From contig NZ_JAGXTP010000001.1 of the NCBI RefSeq assembly GCF_018334155.1, positions 2,418,001 through 2,482,000 on the forward strand: a DNA stretch of 64,000 nt, read 5' to 3'. Shown here in pieces: positions 1 through 8,266 of the stretch (position 1 is the stretch's first letter; every line of letters begins with the position of its first letter). A program made the translations under genes and the position numbers. The stretch is from Devosia litorisediminis (GTDB lineage Bacteria; Pseudomonadota; Alphaproteobacteria; Rhizobiales; Devosiaceae). The notes under the pieces were generated by a model. It made no database searches. It saw nothing but the letters and a program-made list of their open reading frames with translations, and was not told the origin of the DNA.

Positions 1-684
1 ATAGACCTCGACGATACGGGCCACGTAGGGTTCGGATTCAAACGCCTGACTCGCCAGATCGATGGCAAGGTCTGTCTCGCCAGCCACTTCGGCCATCAGC
101 GCACGGTGGAAGACCAGAAAATCGTCGAGTCCGGATTCGCCGAGCGTATCCAGCATATCATCGGCTTCGGACTTGCGATTGCCGCCGACCAGCGCCCAGG
201 CCCGCAAAATGCTGGCCGTGATGCCGGTAAAGCTATCCTGCCCGATGGCGCCCAACTGGCGCTCTGCAGCGTCATAGCGGCGCTCCTTGAGCGCTTCGGT
301 TGCCACCACGAGCTCGGCGAGTTCATTGGTGGGGTCGAGCTCGAGCAAATGCTTTGCGGTAGAGGCCGCCTGCCCGATCTGCCCATCAGCCGCGAAGGCG
401 ATAAAGGCGCGCTCAACCAGAACCGGGTTCTGCCAGTCGGCCTGGGCCGCCAGATAGAAATAGCGGGCTGCCTCGTCGGTGCGCAGATCCTGCAGCGCCT
501 GCTGGCCCGCCATATAGGCGCCGGTGACACTGGCCCGGAACATGGGCATCAAGTCGAAATTGGTGCGTGCATCCGATTGGGCGGTCTGCACGGCCTGTGC
601 TGAATAGCCGGGCTGGGATGCTGTTGCCGCCAGCAGGATGGCCACCAGGGCCGGGCGCGCGAAGCGGTTCAAAAGCGATGTCAC
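1..684 (-). CDS. Secreted tetratricopeptide-repeat protein, N-terminal part
   Basis: The minus-strand frame is open from a GTG at 684 to the window edge, so the C-terminus is missing. The first ~30 residues look like a signal peptide: a short basic start, an Ala/Leu/Val-rich core and an Ala-rich end. The rest is helical and Ala/Leu/Glu-rich with TPR-like units (for example around LLELDPTNELAELVVATEAL). An AGGGAG about 11 nt upstream supports the GTG start. TPR proteins are usually scaffolds; a periplasmic or envelope role is inferred from the signal peptide. It is transcribed in the same direction as the ETF-QO gene, about 107 bp downstream of it, and may share its transcript. No specific function can be assigned. 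Confidence 0.7.
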   Translation of the reverse strand, partial: MTSLLNRFARPALVAILLAATASQPGYSAQAVQTAQSDARTNFDLMPMFRASVTGAYMAGQQALQDLRTDEAARYFYLAAQADWQNPVLVERAFIAFAADGQIGQAASTAKHLLELDPTNELAELVVATEALKERRYDAAERQLGAIGQDSFTGITASILRAWALVGGNRKSEADDMLDTLGESGLDDFLVFHRALMAEVAGETDLAIDLASQAFESEPYVARIVEVY

Positions 685-791
685 GACGGTGTATTCTCCC
701 TTGGTCCCTGCGGACCCGTTCTCGCGGCAAAGATTGGCCGTTTTGGGACTGCGCCGCAAGGCCACCCCACAAGCGTGATCAAGGATGGCGA

Positions 792-2438
792 CTACATGCC
801 GCTATAATTGGGCCCGCTGCCCCCCTCGGGCGGGACCCATGTAATGTTCTGCGCCGGATCCTTGATGTCGCAAGTCTTGCAGTGCACGCAATTGGCCGCA
901 TGGATGCGGAATACTGGTGCCGCGCCTTCCTCAGCCAACTCATAGACGCCCGCTGGGCAGTAAAGCGGTGCAGGCTCACCGTATTTGGGCAGATTGTCCC
1001 GCACGGGCACAGCAGGATCGGCCAGTCTGAGATGGACTGGCTGGTCCTCGTCATGCGCCAGATTGGCCAGATAGACAGAGGAAGCCCGATCGAAGGTCAA
1101 TTTTCCGTCAGGTTTGCCATAGCGCCGCCCGGAAACGGCGGCCTTGGGCTTGAGGCCGGCGGAGTCGGGCTTGTCATGCGACAGCGTGCCCAGCAGTGAG
1201 CGGCCCAAAATCGCGGAGGACCAAAGCTCTACACCGCCCGCCAGCGCGCCCAGCACGGTACCCAGACGGGACCAGAGCGGCTTGACGTTACGCACTCCCT
1301 TGAGTTCGTCGGCAATACCGGTCTGCATGACGCGATCGCTGAGATCGGCGATCACATCGTGCTGGCGCCCGGCGCCAATGGCGCTGGCCACCGCATCAGC
1401 CGCGCCGATACCCGACAGAATGGCGTTGTGGATGGCCTTGAGGCGCGGTGCGTTCATGAACCCCGCAGCGCAGCCAATCAGACCACCGCCGGCGAAGGCC
1501 AGTGTGGGAATGGACTGCCAGCCGCCCGCGGTCACCGCACGGGCGCCATAGCTGATGCGGGTGGCGCCTTCGAGCAGTGGCGCGACCGACTTATGAGTCT
1601 TGAAGCGCTGGAACTCGTCAAATGGTGACAATGTCGGATCGGTATAATCGAGATAGGTCACCTGCCCGACATAGAGCTTGCGATCTTGGGCGTGGTAGAC
1701 AAAGCCCCCGCCGGCGGTTGCGTTGTCGAGCGGGAAGCCGAGATAGTGATCGACGCGACCGGGCTGATGCTTGTCGGCGGCAATCTCCCAGACCTCCTTG
1801 ATGCCCAGACCATATTTCTGGGGATCATTGGCCAGTTGGTAATCGCCAATGATCTGCTTGGCCAGCGAGCCGCGCGCGCCTTCGGCGATCAGGGTATATT
1901 TGGCTTCCAGCGCGATGCCCTCGGCAAAGCCGGGTCTGGGATTGCCCGCTTCGTCACGACCCAGATCACCGGTAATGACACCGCGCACCGGGCCACCGCC
2001 GCCGCCCAGCACATCGACGGCGGCCGTCATGGGGAAGATATCAACGCCCAGATCGGCCGCCTGCTCGCCCAGCCAGCGCACCAGATCGCCCAGGCTGACG
2101 ATTACACCATTGGGGGTCTTGAGCTGTGGTGGCATCAACCAGTGTGGGAAGGCCAGATCGCCATTGCCCGTCAGCAGGTGATAGGTATCGCTGGTGACAT
2201 CGGGACCCACCGGGGCTCCCTTGAGGCGCCAGTCGGGGATCAGGGCATCAAGGCCACGCGGATCCATGACAGCGCCCGAAAGGATATGGCCGCCAACTTC
2301 GGCGGCTTTTTCAACCACGGTCACCCCGAGTTCAGGGTGATGCTGCTTGATGCGGATGGCTGCAGACAGGCCCGAGGGGCCGGCGCCGACAATCAGCACA
2401 TCAGTGGAAATGGTTTCGCGCGTGCCAGCCTCTGCCAT
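792..2438 (-). CDS. Electron transfer flavoprotein-ubiquinone oxidoreductase
   Basis: ETF-QO passes electrons from reduced electron transfer flavoprotein (fatty acid, amino acid and choline oxidation) to ubiquinone at the inner membrane. The 548-residue product has the usual length. It shows an N-terminal FAD dinucleotide motif GAGPSG at residues 18-23, a long FAD/quinone-binding body, and a C-terminal 4Fe-4S segment with one Cys in YCPAGVYE and three in CVHCKTCDIKDP. A longer frame reaches 2519, but the ATG at 2438 is preferred: it has an AGAGG about 9 nt upstream and places the FAD motif at the normal distance from the N-terminus. The gene is divergent from the uracil-DNA glycosylase gene, with 66 bp between start codons. 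Confidence 0.96.
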   Translation of the reverse strand: MAEAGTRETISTDVLIVGAGPSGLSAAIRIKQHHPELGVTVVEKAAEVGGHILSGAVMDPRGLDALIPDWRLKGAPVGPDVTSDTYHLLTGNGDLAFPHWLMPPQLKTPNGVIVSLGDLVRWLGEQAADLGVDIFPMTAAVDVLGGGGGPVRGVITGDLGRDEAGNPRPGFAEGIALEAKYTLIAEGARGSLAKQIIGDYQLANDPQKYGLGIKEVWEIAADKHQPGRVDHYLGFPLDNATAGGGFVYHAQDRKLYVGQVTYLDYTDPTLSPFDEFQRFKTHKSVAPLLEGATRISYGARAVTAGGWQSIPTLAFAGGGLIGCAAGFMNAPRLKAIHNAILSGIGAADAVASAIGAGRQHDVIADLSDRVMQTGIADELKGVRNVKPLWSRLGTVLGALAGGVELWSSAILGRSLLGTLSHDKPDSAGLKPKAAVSGRRYGKPDGKLTFDRASSVYLANLAHDEDQPVHLRLADPAVPVRDNLPKYGEPAPLYCPAGVYELAEEGAAPVFRIHAANCVHCKTCDIKDPAQNITWVPPEGGSGPNYSGM

Positions 2439-2504
2439 ATAGAATGCCTCTTGTATTCCGGACGCGGCTGGCCGCGCCAAACGGGCTGTGACATAACAGA
2501 GAAC

Positions 2505-3323
2505 ATGACCGAAAATCACCCGCTAAATCACGACGAAATGCTCGCCGTGCTGGATTGGTATCGCGCCGCTGGCGTGGATATCGCCGTGGGCGAAGAGCCG
2601 GTCGACCGCTTTGCACAACGACCACCGGCCCGTCCTGCGGCTACACCGCCCCCCACTGCAATGCCGGGCGCCGCACCACCGCAGCGTGCCGTCGAGCCCC
2701 CCGCTATTGGCGGAGATCCCGGCGAAGCACGCAGTCTGGCGGCATCGGCCAAGTCCCTGGACGAGCTGCAGGCGCTGCTGGAAAACTATGACGGGTGCGG
2801 GCTGAAACTGCGGGCGACCCAGCTGGTGTTTGCCGATGGCAATCCGGTTGCCGACATCATGCTGATCGGCGAAGCGCCGGGGGCTGAAGAGGACCGGCAG
2901 GGCAAACCCTTTGTCGGCAAGTCGGGACAATTGCTTGACCGTATGCTGGCAGCGATCGGGCTTGATCGCACCAAGGTCTATATCGCCAATACCGTGCCTT
3001 GGCGTCCACCCGGCAATCGCACCCCAACACCCGAGGAAATGGCGCTCTGCCTGCCCTTTCTGCACCGACAGGTCGAACTGGTTGCACCCAAGCTGGTGAT
3101 GACTTTGGGCGGACCCGCCATGCAGACCATCTTTGAGACCACAAGCGGCATCATCAAGATGCGCGGCAAGTGGTCCGGGGTGACCATTGGCAGCCATCAG
3201 GTCGAGGCCATCCCGACGCTGCATCCGGCCTATCTGCTGCGCAACGCTCCTGCCAAGGAACAGGCCTGGGCCGACATGCTGAGCCTGAAGTTGAAGATCG
3301 AGGCGCTCGGTCTGGGCCACTAG
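2505..3323 (+). CDS. Uracil-DNA glycosylase, family-4-like
   Basis: Removes uracil from DNA as the first step of base-excision repair. The 272-residue protein has a Pro/Ala-rich N-terminal extension (to about residue 85), then the glycosylase domain with GEAPGAEED (122-130) and a LHPAYLL motif near 239. Classical family-4 enzymes carry four Cys for a 4Fe-4S cluster. Here only Cys98 and Cys182 sit at expected positions: a Tyr is found three residues before Cys98, where the first Cys should be, and Trp166 replaces the Cys before RPPGNR. The cluster is therefore probably absent, as in other alphaproteobacterial relatives I am aware of. The ATG at 2505 is the first sensible start; the frame upstream lies antisense to the ETF-QO gene. 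Confidence 0.9.
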   Translation: MTENHPLNHDEMLAVLDWYRAAGVDIAVGEEPVDRFAQRPPARPAATPPPTAMPGAAPPQRAVEPPAIGGDPGEARSLAASAKSLDELQALLENYDGCGLKLRATQLVFADGNPVADIMLIGEAPGAEEDRQGKPFVGKSGQLLDRMLAAIGLDRTKVYIANTVPWRPPGNRTPTPEEMALCLPFLHRQVELVAPKLVMTLGGPAMQTIFETTSGIIKMRGKWSGVTIGSHQVEAIPTLHPAYLLRNAPAKEQAWADMLSLKLKIEALGLGH

Positions 3324-3459
3324 GCGTCCAGAGCGGCTGAAGCGGGAATTTCTGGGGGGCATTGGCGGGTTTTCCATTGCACCCGTGCCGGAACGCCGCA
3401 CTAATGTCACTGTTGCGTGATTTGCCGCGCTACTCCAATCCCGCAGAGCCGAAAGCGCC

Positions 3460-4788
3460 ATGGCCTCCGTAATCAAAATCTACGCCCTGTTCCTGGGTTC
3501 CGCCCTCTTGATGTTCGGTGGTGGGCTGCAGGGCCTGCTGCTCTCGGTTCGTGGTGCCGAAGAAGGTTTCTCGGTTCTCTCGCTGGGCCTGATCGGCACC
3601 GGCTGGTCGATCGGCTTTGTCGCCGGCTCGATTACCGTGCCTATGGTCGTGCGCAATGCGGGCCATATCCGGGCCTTCTCGGTGATGGCGGCCATCGGCA
3701 CCATCACCATTTTGCTCAACCTGCTTTGGGTCAACGATATCAGCTGGATCGTGCTGCGTGCGCTGTCGGGCTTCTGCTTTGCCGGCGCAGCGATGATAGT
3801 GGAGAGCTGGCTCAATGAGGTGGCCGACAACAAGAGCCGTGGCACGATCTTTTCGATCTATGTAACGATCAATATGGCTGCCTCCACGCTGGGTCAGGTT
3901 GCCATGTCTGTGACCGGCACGGCGGGCTATATCCCCTTCGTGATCGGCGCCATCGCCTTTGCCTGCGCCATTCTGCCGACCGCGCTGACCTCCAGCCCAC
4001 AGCCACGGCCGCTATCGTCGGCCAAGATCGATATCGGACTGCTCTACCGCACCTCGCCGGTGGCGGCGATCGCTGCATTTTCCGTCGGCATGGCCAATGG
4101 CTCGTTCGGCACGCTGGCGCCGGTCTATGGTTACCAGCGCGGCCTGGATGCCAGCGGCATCGCCTTGCTGTTTGCCATCGCCGCCATTCTGGGCGCGGTC
4201 GCGCAAATCCCCTTTGGCCGGCTTTCTGACCGCATTGACCGCCGCATCGTGATGATCGGGCTGTCCGGCTTCGCCTCGATTGTTGGCGTGTTGACGGTGC
4301 TGATCAATCCCGAAGCGGGCTGGGGCATGTATGTGCTGTTTGCCGCCTATGGCTTTGCCGCCAACCCGATCTATGCCGTGGCCGTCGCCCATGCCAATGA
4401 CTATGCCAAGGATGGCGAGTTCGCCAAGATTGCCGGCGGTATGCTGCTGATCCTGGGCATCGGTCTGGCCATCGGCCCGATCGTATCCTCGTTGATCATG
4501 GGCGCCTGGTCGCCGGTGGGCCTGTTCATGGTCACCGCGTCCTTCCATGGTGCGCTCGCGGTCACCGCCTATCTGCGCATGCGCATCCGCAAGAGCGTCG
4601 ACGCAGCCGACCGCGCGCCATTCCAGCCCATGGGTAATGATCGCCAGGTCACGCCGGAGAGCTTCGTGCTTGACCCCCGCGCCGAAGCTGACGACATCGA
4701 AATGCGCGTCGACGAAACACCCGTCCCCGAAGAGCTGGCCGGTTTGAATGACGAGGAGAACCCCAATGTTCAAAACGGCGCAGTTTGA
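3460..4788 (+). CDS. MFS transporter (YcaD-like permease)
   Basis: A 442-residue inner-membrane protein with about 12 hydrophobic helices in two halves joined by a central loop near residue 190, as in the major facilitator superfamily. The conserved loop motif appears in the second half as GRLSDRIDRR. The N-terminus resembles YcaD/YfkF-type permeases, whose substrates are mostly unknown. An acidic, non-membrane tail of about 55 residues follows the last helix and is unusually long. The gene overlaps moaB by 23 bp, so the two are probably translated together, although no functional link is obvious. Substrate not predictable. Confidence 0.88.
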   Translation: MASVIKIYALFLGSALLMFGGGLQGLLLSVRGAEEGFSVLSLGLIGTGWSIGFVAGSITVPMVVRNAGHIRAFSVMAAIGTITILLNLLWVNDISWIVLRALSGFCFAGAAMIVESWLNEVADNKSRGTIFSIYVTINMAASTLGQVAMSVTGTAGYIPFVIGAIAFACAILPTALTSSPQPRPLSSAKIDIGLLYRTSPVAAIAAFSVGMANGSFGTLAPVYGYQRGLDASGIALLFAIAAILGAVAQIPFGRLSDRIDRRIVMIGLSGFASIVGVLTVLINPEAGWGMYVLFAAYGFAANPIYAVAVAHANDYAKDGEFAKIAGGMLLILGIGLAIGPIVSSLIMGAWSPVGLFMVTASFHGALAVTAYLRMRIRKSVDAADRAPFQPMGNDRQVTPESFVLDPRAEADDIEMRVDETPVPEELAGLNDEENPNVQNGAV

Positions 4789-5302
4789 GGACCGGGCGTT
4801 CAAGCCCCTGTCGATTGCGGTCATTGCCGTGTCTGACACGCGGACACTGGAAACCGACACAGGCGGGGCGCTGTTGAAGTCTCTGCTGGAAGCTGATGGG
4901 CACATCTGCGCCGACCGCGTTGTTGTACGGGACGATATCCAGCTTATCCGTCAGGCGGTACAAGGCTTTGTCGCTGACCCCAAGGTGGACGTGGTGCTGA
5001 CCACGGGCGGTACCGGCTTTTCAGGTCGCGACGTCACTCCCGAAGCTGTCGAGCCGCTATTCGACAAACGCATGGAAGGCTTTTCGGTACTGTTCCACCA
5101 GTATTCGGCGACCACGGTGGGCACCAGTTCACTGCAGTCACGCGCCACGGCAGGCTTGATCGGCACCAGTTTCGTGTTCTGCCTGCCTGGCTCCCGTGGC
5201 GCCTGCCGCGACGCGTGGGAAGGCATTTTGACCCACCAGTTCGATTACCGGCATAAACCGTGCAATTTCGTCGAGCTGATGCCAAGGCTGGACGAGCGCT
5301 AG
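4766..5302 (+). CDS. moaB: Molybdenum cofactor biosynthesis protein B
   Basis: MoaB/MogA-fold protein of 178 residues acting on molybdopterin, probably as an adenylyltransferase. The fold is shown by the N-terminal IAVIAVSDTR strand-loop and the signature TTGGTGFSGRDVTPEA, which binds the pterin phosphate. An in-frame ATG lies at 4748, but the one at 4766 has GAGGAG 7 nt upstream and fits the family N-terminus better. The start lies inside the end of the upstream MFS gene. No other molybdenum cofactor gene is visible in the window. Confidence 0.93.
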   Translation: MFKTAQFEDRAFKPLSIAVIAVSDTRTLETDTGGALLKSLLEADGHICADRVVVRDDIQLIRQAVQGFVADPKVDVVLTTGGTGFSGRDVTPEAVEPLFDKRMEGFSVLFHQYSATTVGTSSLQSRATAGLIGTSFVFCLPGSRGACRDAWEGILTHQFDYRHKPCNFVELMPRLDER

Positions 5303-5421
5303 CCGTGTTGCTGATGGGCAACGCTGCAAAGCTGGCGCCCGCAAAAGCCAAATTGGGTCATGACAGCGCGAGCAAGCGCGGCTAGCCTGACTGGTGACAG
5401 CACGATGCTGGGAGATCTTTG

Positions 5422-5454
5422 ATGAGAATTATGGACATACGCACGCACCGCTAG
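5422..5454 (+). CDS. Possible leader peptide (10 codons)
   Basis: A GGGAGAT motif precedes the ORF MRIMDIRTHR, which ends with TAG 74 nt before the ABC exporter start. Three of ten codons are Arg, one is His and one is Thr. The ribosome-binding sequence is better than those of several real genes nearby. Short Arg- or His-containing ORFs in 5' leaders can act in translational attenuation, but I see no clean terminator hairpin between it and the exporter. It may be chance; conservation in relatives would decide. Confidence 0.3.
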   Translation: MRIMDIRTHR

Positions 5455-5528
5455 ACGGGCCGCGCCGCTATGTCGGGCTGCCTGTCAGCTCCTCATCAAT
5501 TTGATCATCTGCCCCTGGAGGGCATCCC

Positions 5529-7358
5529 ATGTTTCCCAGCTTTGAAAAGCTCGTCGATCCGTTCATGCCCCATGCCGAAACGTCACCCAGCGCCTCTGTC
5601 TGGCAGTTTGTTGGCGACAGCCTGAAACCCTTTCACCGCGTCATCGCGCTGAGCCTGCTGCTAACGCTGATCAGCGCGAGCATCGAGGTCTGGCTGATCG
5701 GCTATACCAGTTCGCTGGTCGATACGCTGGCACTGGCCGAACCCGCACTGTTGTGGGAAGAGCACGGCCTGGAGCTGATCGGGGCAGCCGCTATTCTCTT
5801 GCTGCTCCGCCCCCTCGCCGGCTTTATTGGCGAGGGCCTGGACGACATCGCCTATCGTCCCAATGCCGAAACCCTGATCCGCTGGCGGGCGCATCGTCAT
5901 GTGCAACGCCAATCGGTCGGCTGGTTCCGGCGCGACCTGTCGGGCCGCATTGCCAATCAGGTGCGCGATATCGGGGCATCAGCGACCGGCGCGGTCTATC
6001 AGGTGCTCCACACGCTGACCTATGTGATGATCTATGTGATCGGCTCGACCTTGCTGATCGGCTCGATCGATATCAGGCTGATCACGCCCTTGCTGGTGTG
6101 GATCGCCTGTTTTGTTGGCCTGATGGTCTATGTCGTGCCGCGCCTGCATCGCGCCTCGCATGACTTGCAGGGCGCCAATGCCGATCTGACCGGCATGCTG
6201 GTGGACGGTTATGCCAATATTGATGTGATCAAGCTGTTCGCCAATCAGGCTGCCGAGGACGCCGAGAGCATGCGGCGCTTTGCGGCCTCCCGCAGCACAC
6301 TCGTGGCAGTTCAAAAGCTGGAGGTCACGGTCAATGTAAGCATGATTTTCATGGGCAGCCTGCTGATTGTCGGGCTGGTCGGCTATACCGTGGTGCTATG
6401 GCAGGCTGGCGGCGCACCGCTGGGGCTGGTTGCGGCCTCGCTGGCGCTGAGCTTTCGCATTACCGGCATGGCTGAATGGATGCTCGATGCGGTGTCGTCG
6501 ATGTTCACCCATCTGGGGGCCACACGGCAGGCATTGCAGACTGTGGCGCAGCCGCTGGAAGTCGTCGATGCACCCAATGCGCCGGCCTTGACGATCACCA
6601 CAGGAGCCATCGGCTTTTCCGGCGTCAGCCACCACTATGGCAAGGGCGTCGGCGGGCTGGACGGCGTCAGCTTCGACATTGCTGGCGGCGAAAAGATCGG
6701 CATTGTCGGGCGCTCGGGTGCCGGTAAGTCGACACTGGTCAATCTGCTGCTGCGCTTCTTTGAGGCTGAAGCGGGCCAGATCAGCATTGATGGTCAGGAC
6801 ATTGCAACGGTGAGACAGGACAGCCTGCGCGGCGCCATTGCCATGGTGAGCCAGGATGCCAGCCTGCTGCATCGTTCCGTGCGCGACAACATTGCTCATG
6901 GTCAGCCCGATGCATCACAGGCCACCATCGCGGCAGCGGCCGAGCAGGCCATGGCGTCGGAATTTATTGCAGGTCTGGTCGATCAACAGGGCCGTCGCGG
7001 CTACGACGCCCTTGTCGGTGAGCGCGGCGTGCTGCTCTCAGGCGGGCAGCGTCAGCGCATTGCCCTGGCGCGGGCGATCTTCAAGAACGCCCCCATACTG
7101 GTGCTGGATGAAGCCACCTCGGCGCTGGATTCCGAGGCTGAAGCGGCCATTCAGGACACGCTCTATGGCGTAATGGAGGGCAAGACGGTGATCGCCATCG
7201 CCCATCGCCTGTCCACCATTGCCCGCATGGATCGCATCGTGGTGCTGGATCAGGGGCGAATTGCCGAGCTGGGATCCCATGACAGCCTGCTTGCCCAGAA
7301 CGGCATCTACGCTCAGCTCTGGGCGCGGCAATCGGGCGGCTTTATTGGCAACAACTAG
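5529..7358 (+). CDS. ABC exporter, fused permease and ATPase
   Basis: A 609-residue half-transporter with an N-terminal six-helix transmembrane domain (about residues 35-320) and a C-terminal nucleotide-binding domain. Walker A is GRSGAGKST (394-402), the signature LSGGQRQR starts at 503, and Walker B with the catalytic Glu reads ILVLDEATSALD; an H-loop His follows in AIAHRLS. This order is typical of MsbA/multidrug-type exporters that work as homodimers. GGAGGGC just before the ATG at 5529 supports the start. The 226-bp upstream region holds a possible leader peptide. The substrate could be a lipid, drug or peptide. Confidence 0.93.
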   Translation: MFPSFEKLVDPFMPHAETSPSASVWQFVGDSLKPFHRVIALSLLLTLISASIEVWLIGYTSSLVDTLALAEPALLWEEHGLELIGAAAILLLLRPLAGFIGEGLDDIAYRPNAETLIRWRAHRHVQRQSVGWFRRDLSGRIANQVRDIGASATGAVYQVLHTLTYVMIYVIGSTLLIGSIDIRLITPLLVWIACFVGLMVYVVPRLHRASHDLQGANADLTGMLVDGYANIDVIKLFANQAAEDAESMRRFAASRSTLVAVQKLEVTVNVSMIFMGSLLIVGLVGYTVVLWQAGGAPLGLVAASLALSFRITGMAEWMLDAVSSMFTHLGATRQALQTVAQPLEVVDAPNAPALTITTGAIGFSGVSHHYGKGVGGLDGVSFDIAGGEKIGIVGRSGAGKSTLVNLLLRFFEAEAGQISIDGQDIATVRQDSLRGAIAMVSQDASLLHRSVRDNIAHGQPDASQATIAAAAEQAMASEFIAGLVDQQGRRGYDALVGERGVLLSGGQRQRIALARAIFKNAPILVLDEATSALDSEAEAAIQDTLYGVMEGKTVIAIAHRLSTIARMDRIVVLDQGRIAELGSHDSLLAQNGIYAQLWARQSGGFIGNN

Positions 7359-7381
7359 CCCTGAGGCGAGCGTGGTCTGGG

Positions 7382-7399
7382 TGGCGACCTGCGTCGCCA
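7382..7399 (+). terminator. Weak hairpin after the ABC exporter
   Basis: TGGCGAC and GTCGCCA pair around a 4-nt loop 23 bp after the exporter stop codon. No T tract follows, so it is at best a weak or Rho-assisted terminator. Confidence 0.3.
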
Positions 7400-7433
7400 A
7401 GGTTAAGTCCCCGCAACATGGTGTTATATATAT

Positions 7434-7462
7434 TTGACATGATGTTCGTTTTAGATGATATA
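7434..7462 (+). promoter_or_regulatory. Candidate promoter for the membrane protein/XRE pair
   Basis: TTGACA at 7434-7439 is followed after 17 bp by GATATA (7457-7462), a poor but plausible -10, within an AT-rich island that contrasts with the GC-rich surroundings. The start codon lies about 30 bp further on. AT-rich imperfect repeats here could bind the XRE protein encoded downstream; that is inference. Confidence 0.4.
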
Positions 7463-7493
7463 GCGTCATAGATTACAAACATGGAGTGATGCG

Positions 7494-7958
7494 ATGTCTT
7501 TACGCGAGAAGAACGCATGGATTGCCGTCGGGATTACCCTGGCGGTCTGGAGCTATTATTTCGGGGCGTTCTGGATCGAAGCATTCGCCGGGATCGTGGA
7601 CGGGGCTGAAGTGCTGGTGCGATTCCTGGTGTGTATGGGCATTTCGCTGGTGGTGATGATCGGCTTGAATGTGTTTGCCGGCGTCATGAGCAAGAAAAAC
7701 CTCGATGCCGCTCCCGATGAGATGGAGCGTCACATCGAGGCGCGGGCCGACCGCTTTGGTTTCCGGTTGCTCGAGCTGCTGGTCCCGGTCGGGCTGATTG
7801 GCGGGCTGCTGGCCACCGACACCATCAAGGCCGCCTACCCGGCTGATCCCGGCGGCGCCGTGGCGTTGATCTTTGCCAATGGTGTGCTGATGGCTTTCGT
7901 CATCACCGAACTGGTGCGCGAAACCACCCATATCATTGCGTTCCGGATGAGCGCGTAA
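7494..7958 (+). CDS. Small inner-membrane protein with four predicted helices
   Basis: A 154-residue protein with four hydrophobic segments, at about 8-30, 40-63, 88-104 and 115-140, separated by a charged cytoplasmic-type loop (residues 64-84). I do not recognise an enzymatic motif. Its stop overlaps the start of the XRE regulator (TAATG), so the two are translationally coupled. Similar pairs of a small membrane protein with a short Cro/CI-type regulator occur in many bacteria. The function is unknown; a link between membrane state and the regulator is only a guess. Confidence 0.75.
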   Translation: MSLREKNAWIAVGITLAVWSYYFGAFWIEAFAGIVDGAEVLVRFLVCMGISLVVMIGLNVFAGVMSKKNLDAAPDEMERHIEARADRFGFRLLELLVPVGLIGGLLATDTIKAAYPADPGGAVALIFANGVLMAFVITELVRETTHIIAFRMSA

Positions 7959-8185
7959 TGGCCACGCCGCCTCCCATCAGCAATATCATCCGACGCCTGC
8001 GCTTTGATGCGAACGAGATGACCCAGCAGGAGTTGGCCGACCGCATCGGCATGACAAGACAGACCGTTGCCGCCATCGAGCAGAACAAATACTCGCCCTC
8101 GCTGGAAGCCGCTTTCCGTATTGCCGAGGTGTTCGAGGTGGAAATCGGCACCGTGTTCCAATGGAAGAAGACCGCCACCGACTGA
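7958..8185 (+). CDS. XRE-family (Cro/CI-type) transcriptional regulator
   Basis: The 75-residue protein is almost entirely one helix-turn-helix domain. The recognition region reads ELADRIGMTRQTVAAIE, followed by the typical YSPSLEAAFRIA helix and the VFQW end. There is no sensor domain, so control must come from a partner or from concentration. The start codon overlaps the stop of the upstream membrane protein gene, suggesting the two form one unit. Autoregulation of the AT-rich promoter upstream of that gene is likely but not shown. Confidence 0.9.
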   Translation: MATPPPISNIIRRLRFDANEMTQQELADRIGMTRQTVAAIEQNKYSPSLEAAFRIAEVFEVEIGTVFQWKKTATD

Positions 8186-8266
8186 GCTGACGCCCAGTTC
8201 CCCAAAAATCTTGCACAGCCCGAGCAGGGCTGCGGGCGAAGCTTGCCCGAAATCTGGAGATCCTAG

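Noticed and set aside
1686..2504. An N-terminal extension of the uracil-DNA glycosylase frame
   Set aside because: The extra 273 codons are antisense to the ETF-QO gene, and the ATG at 2505 gives the expected protein.
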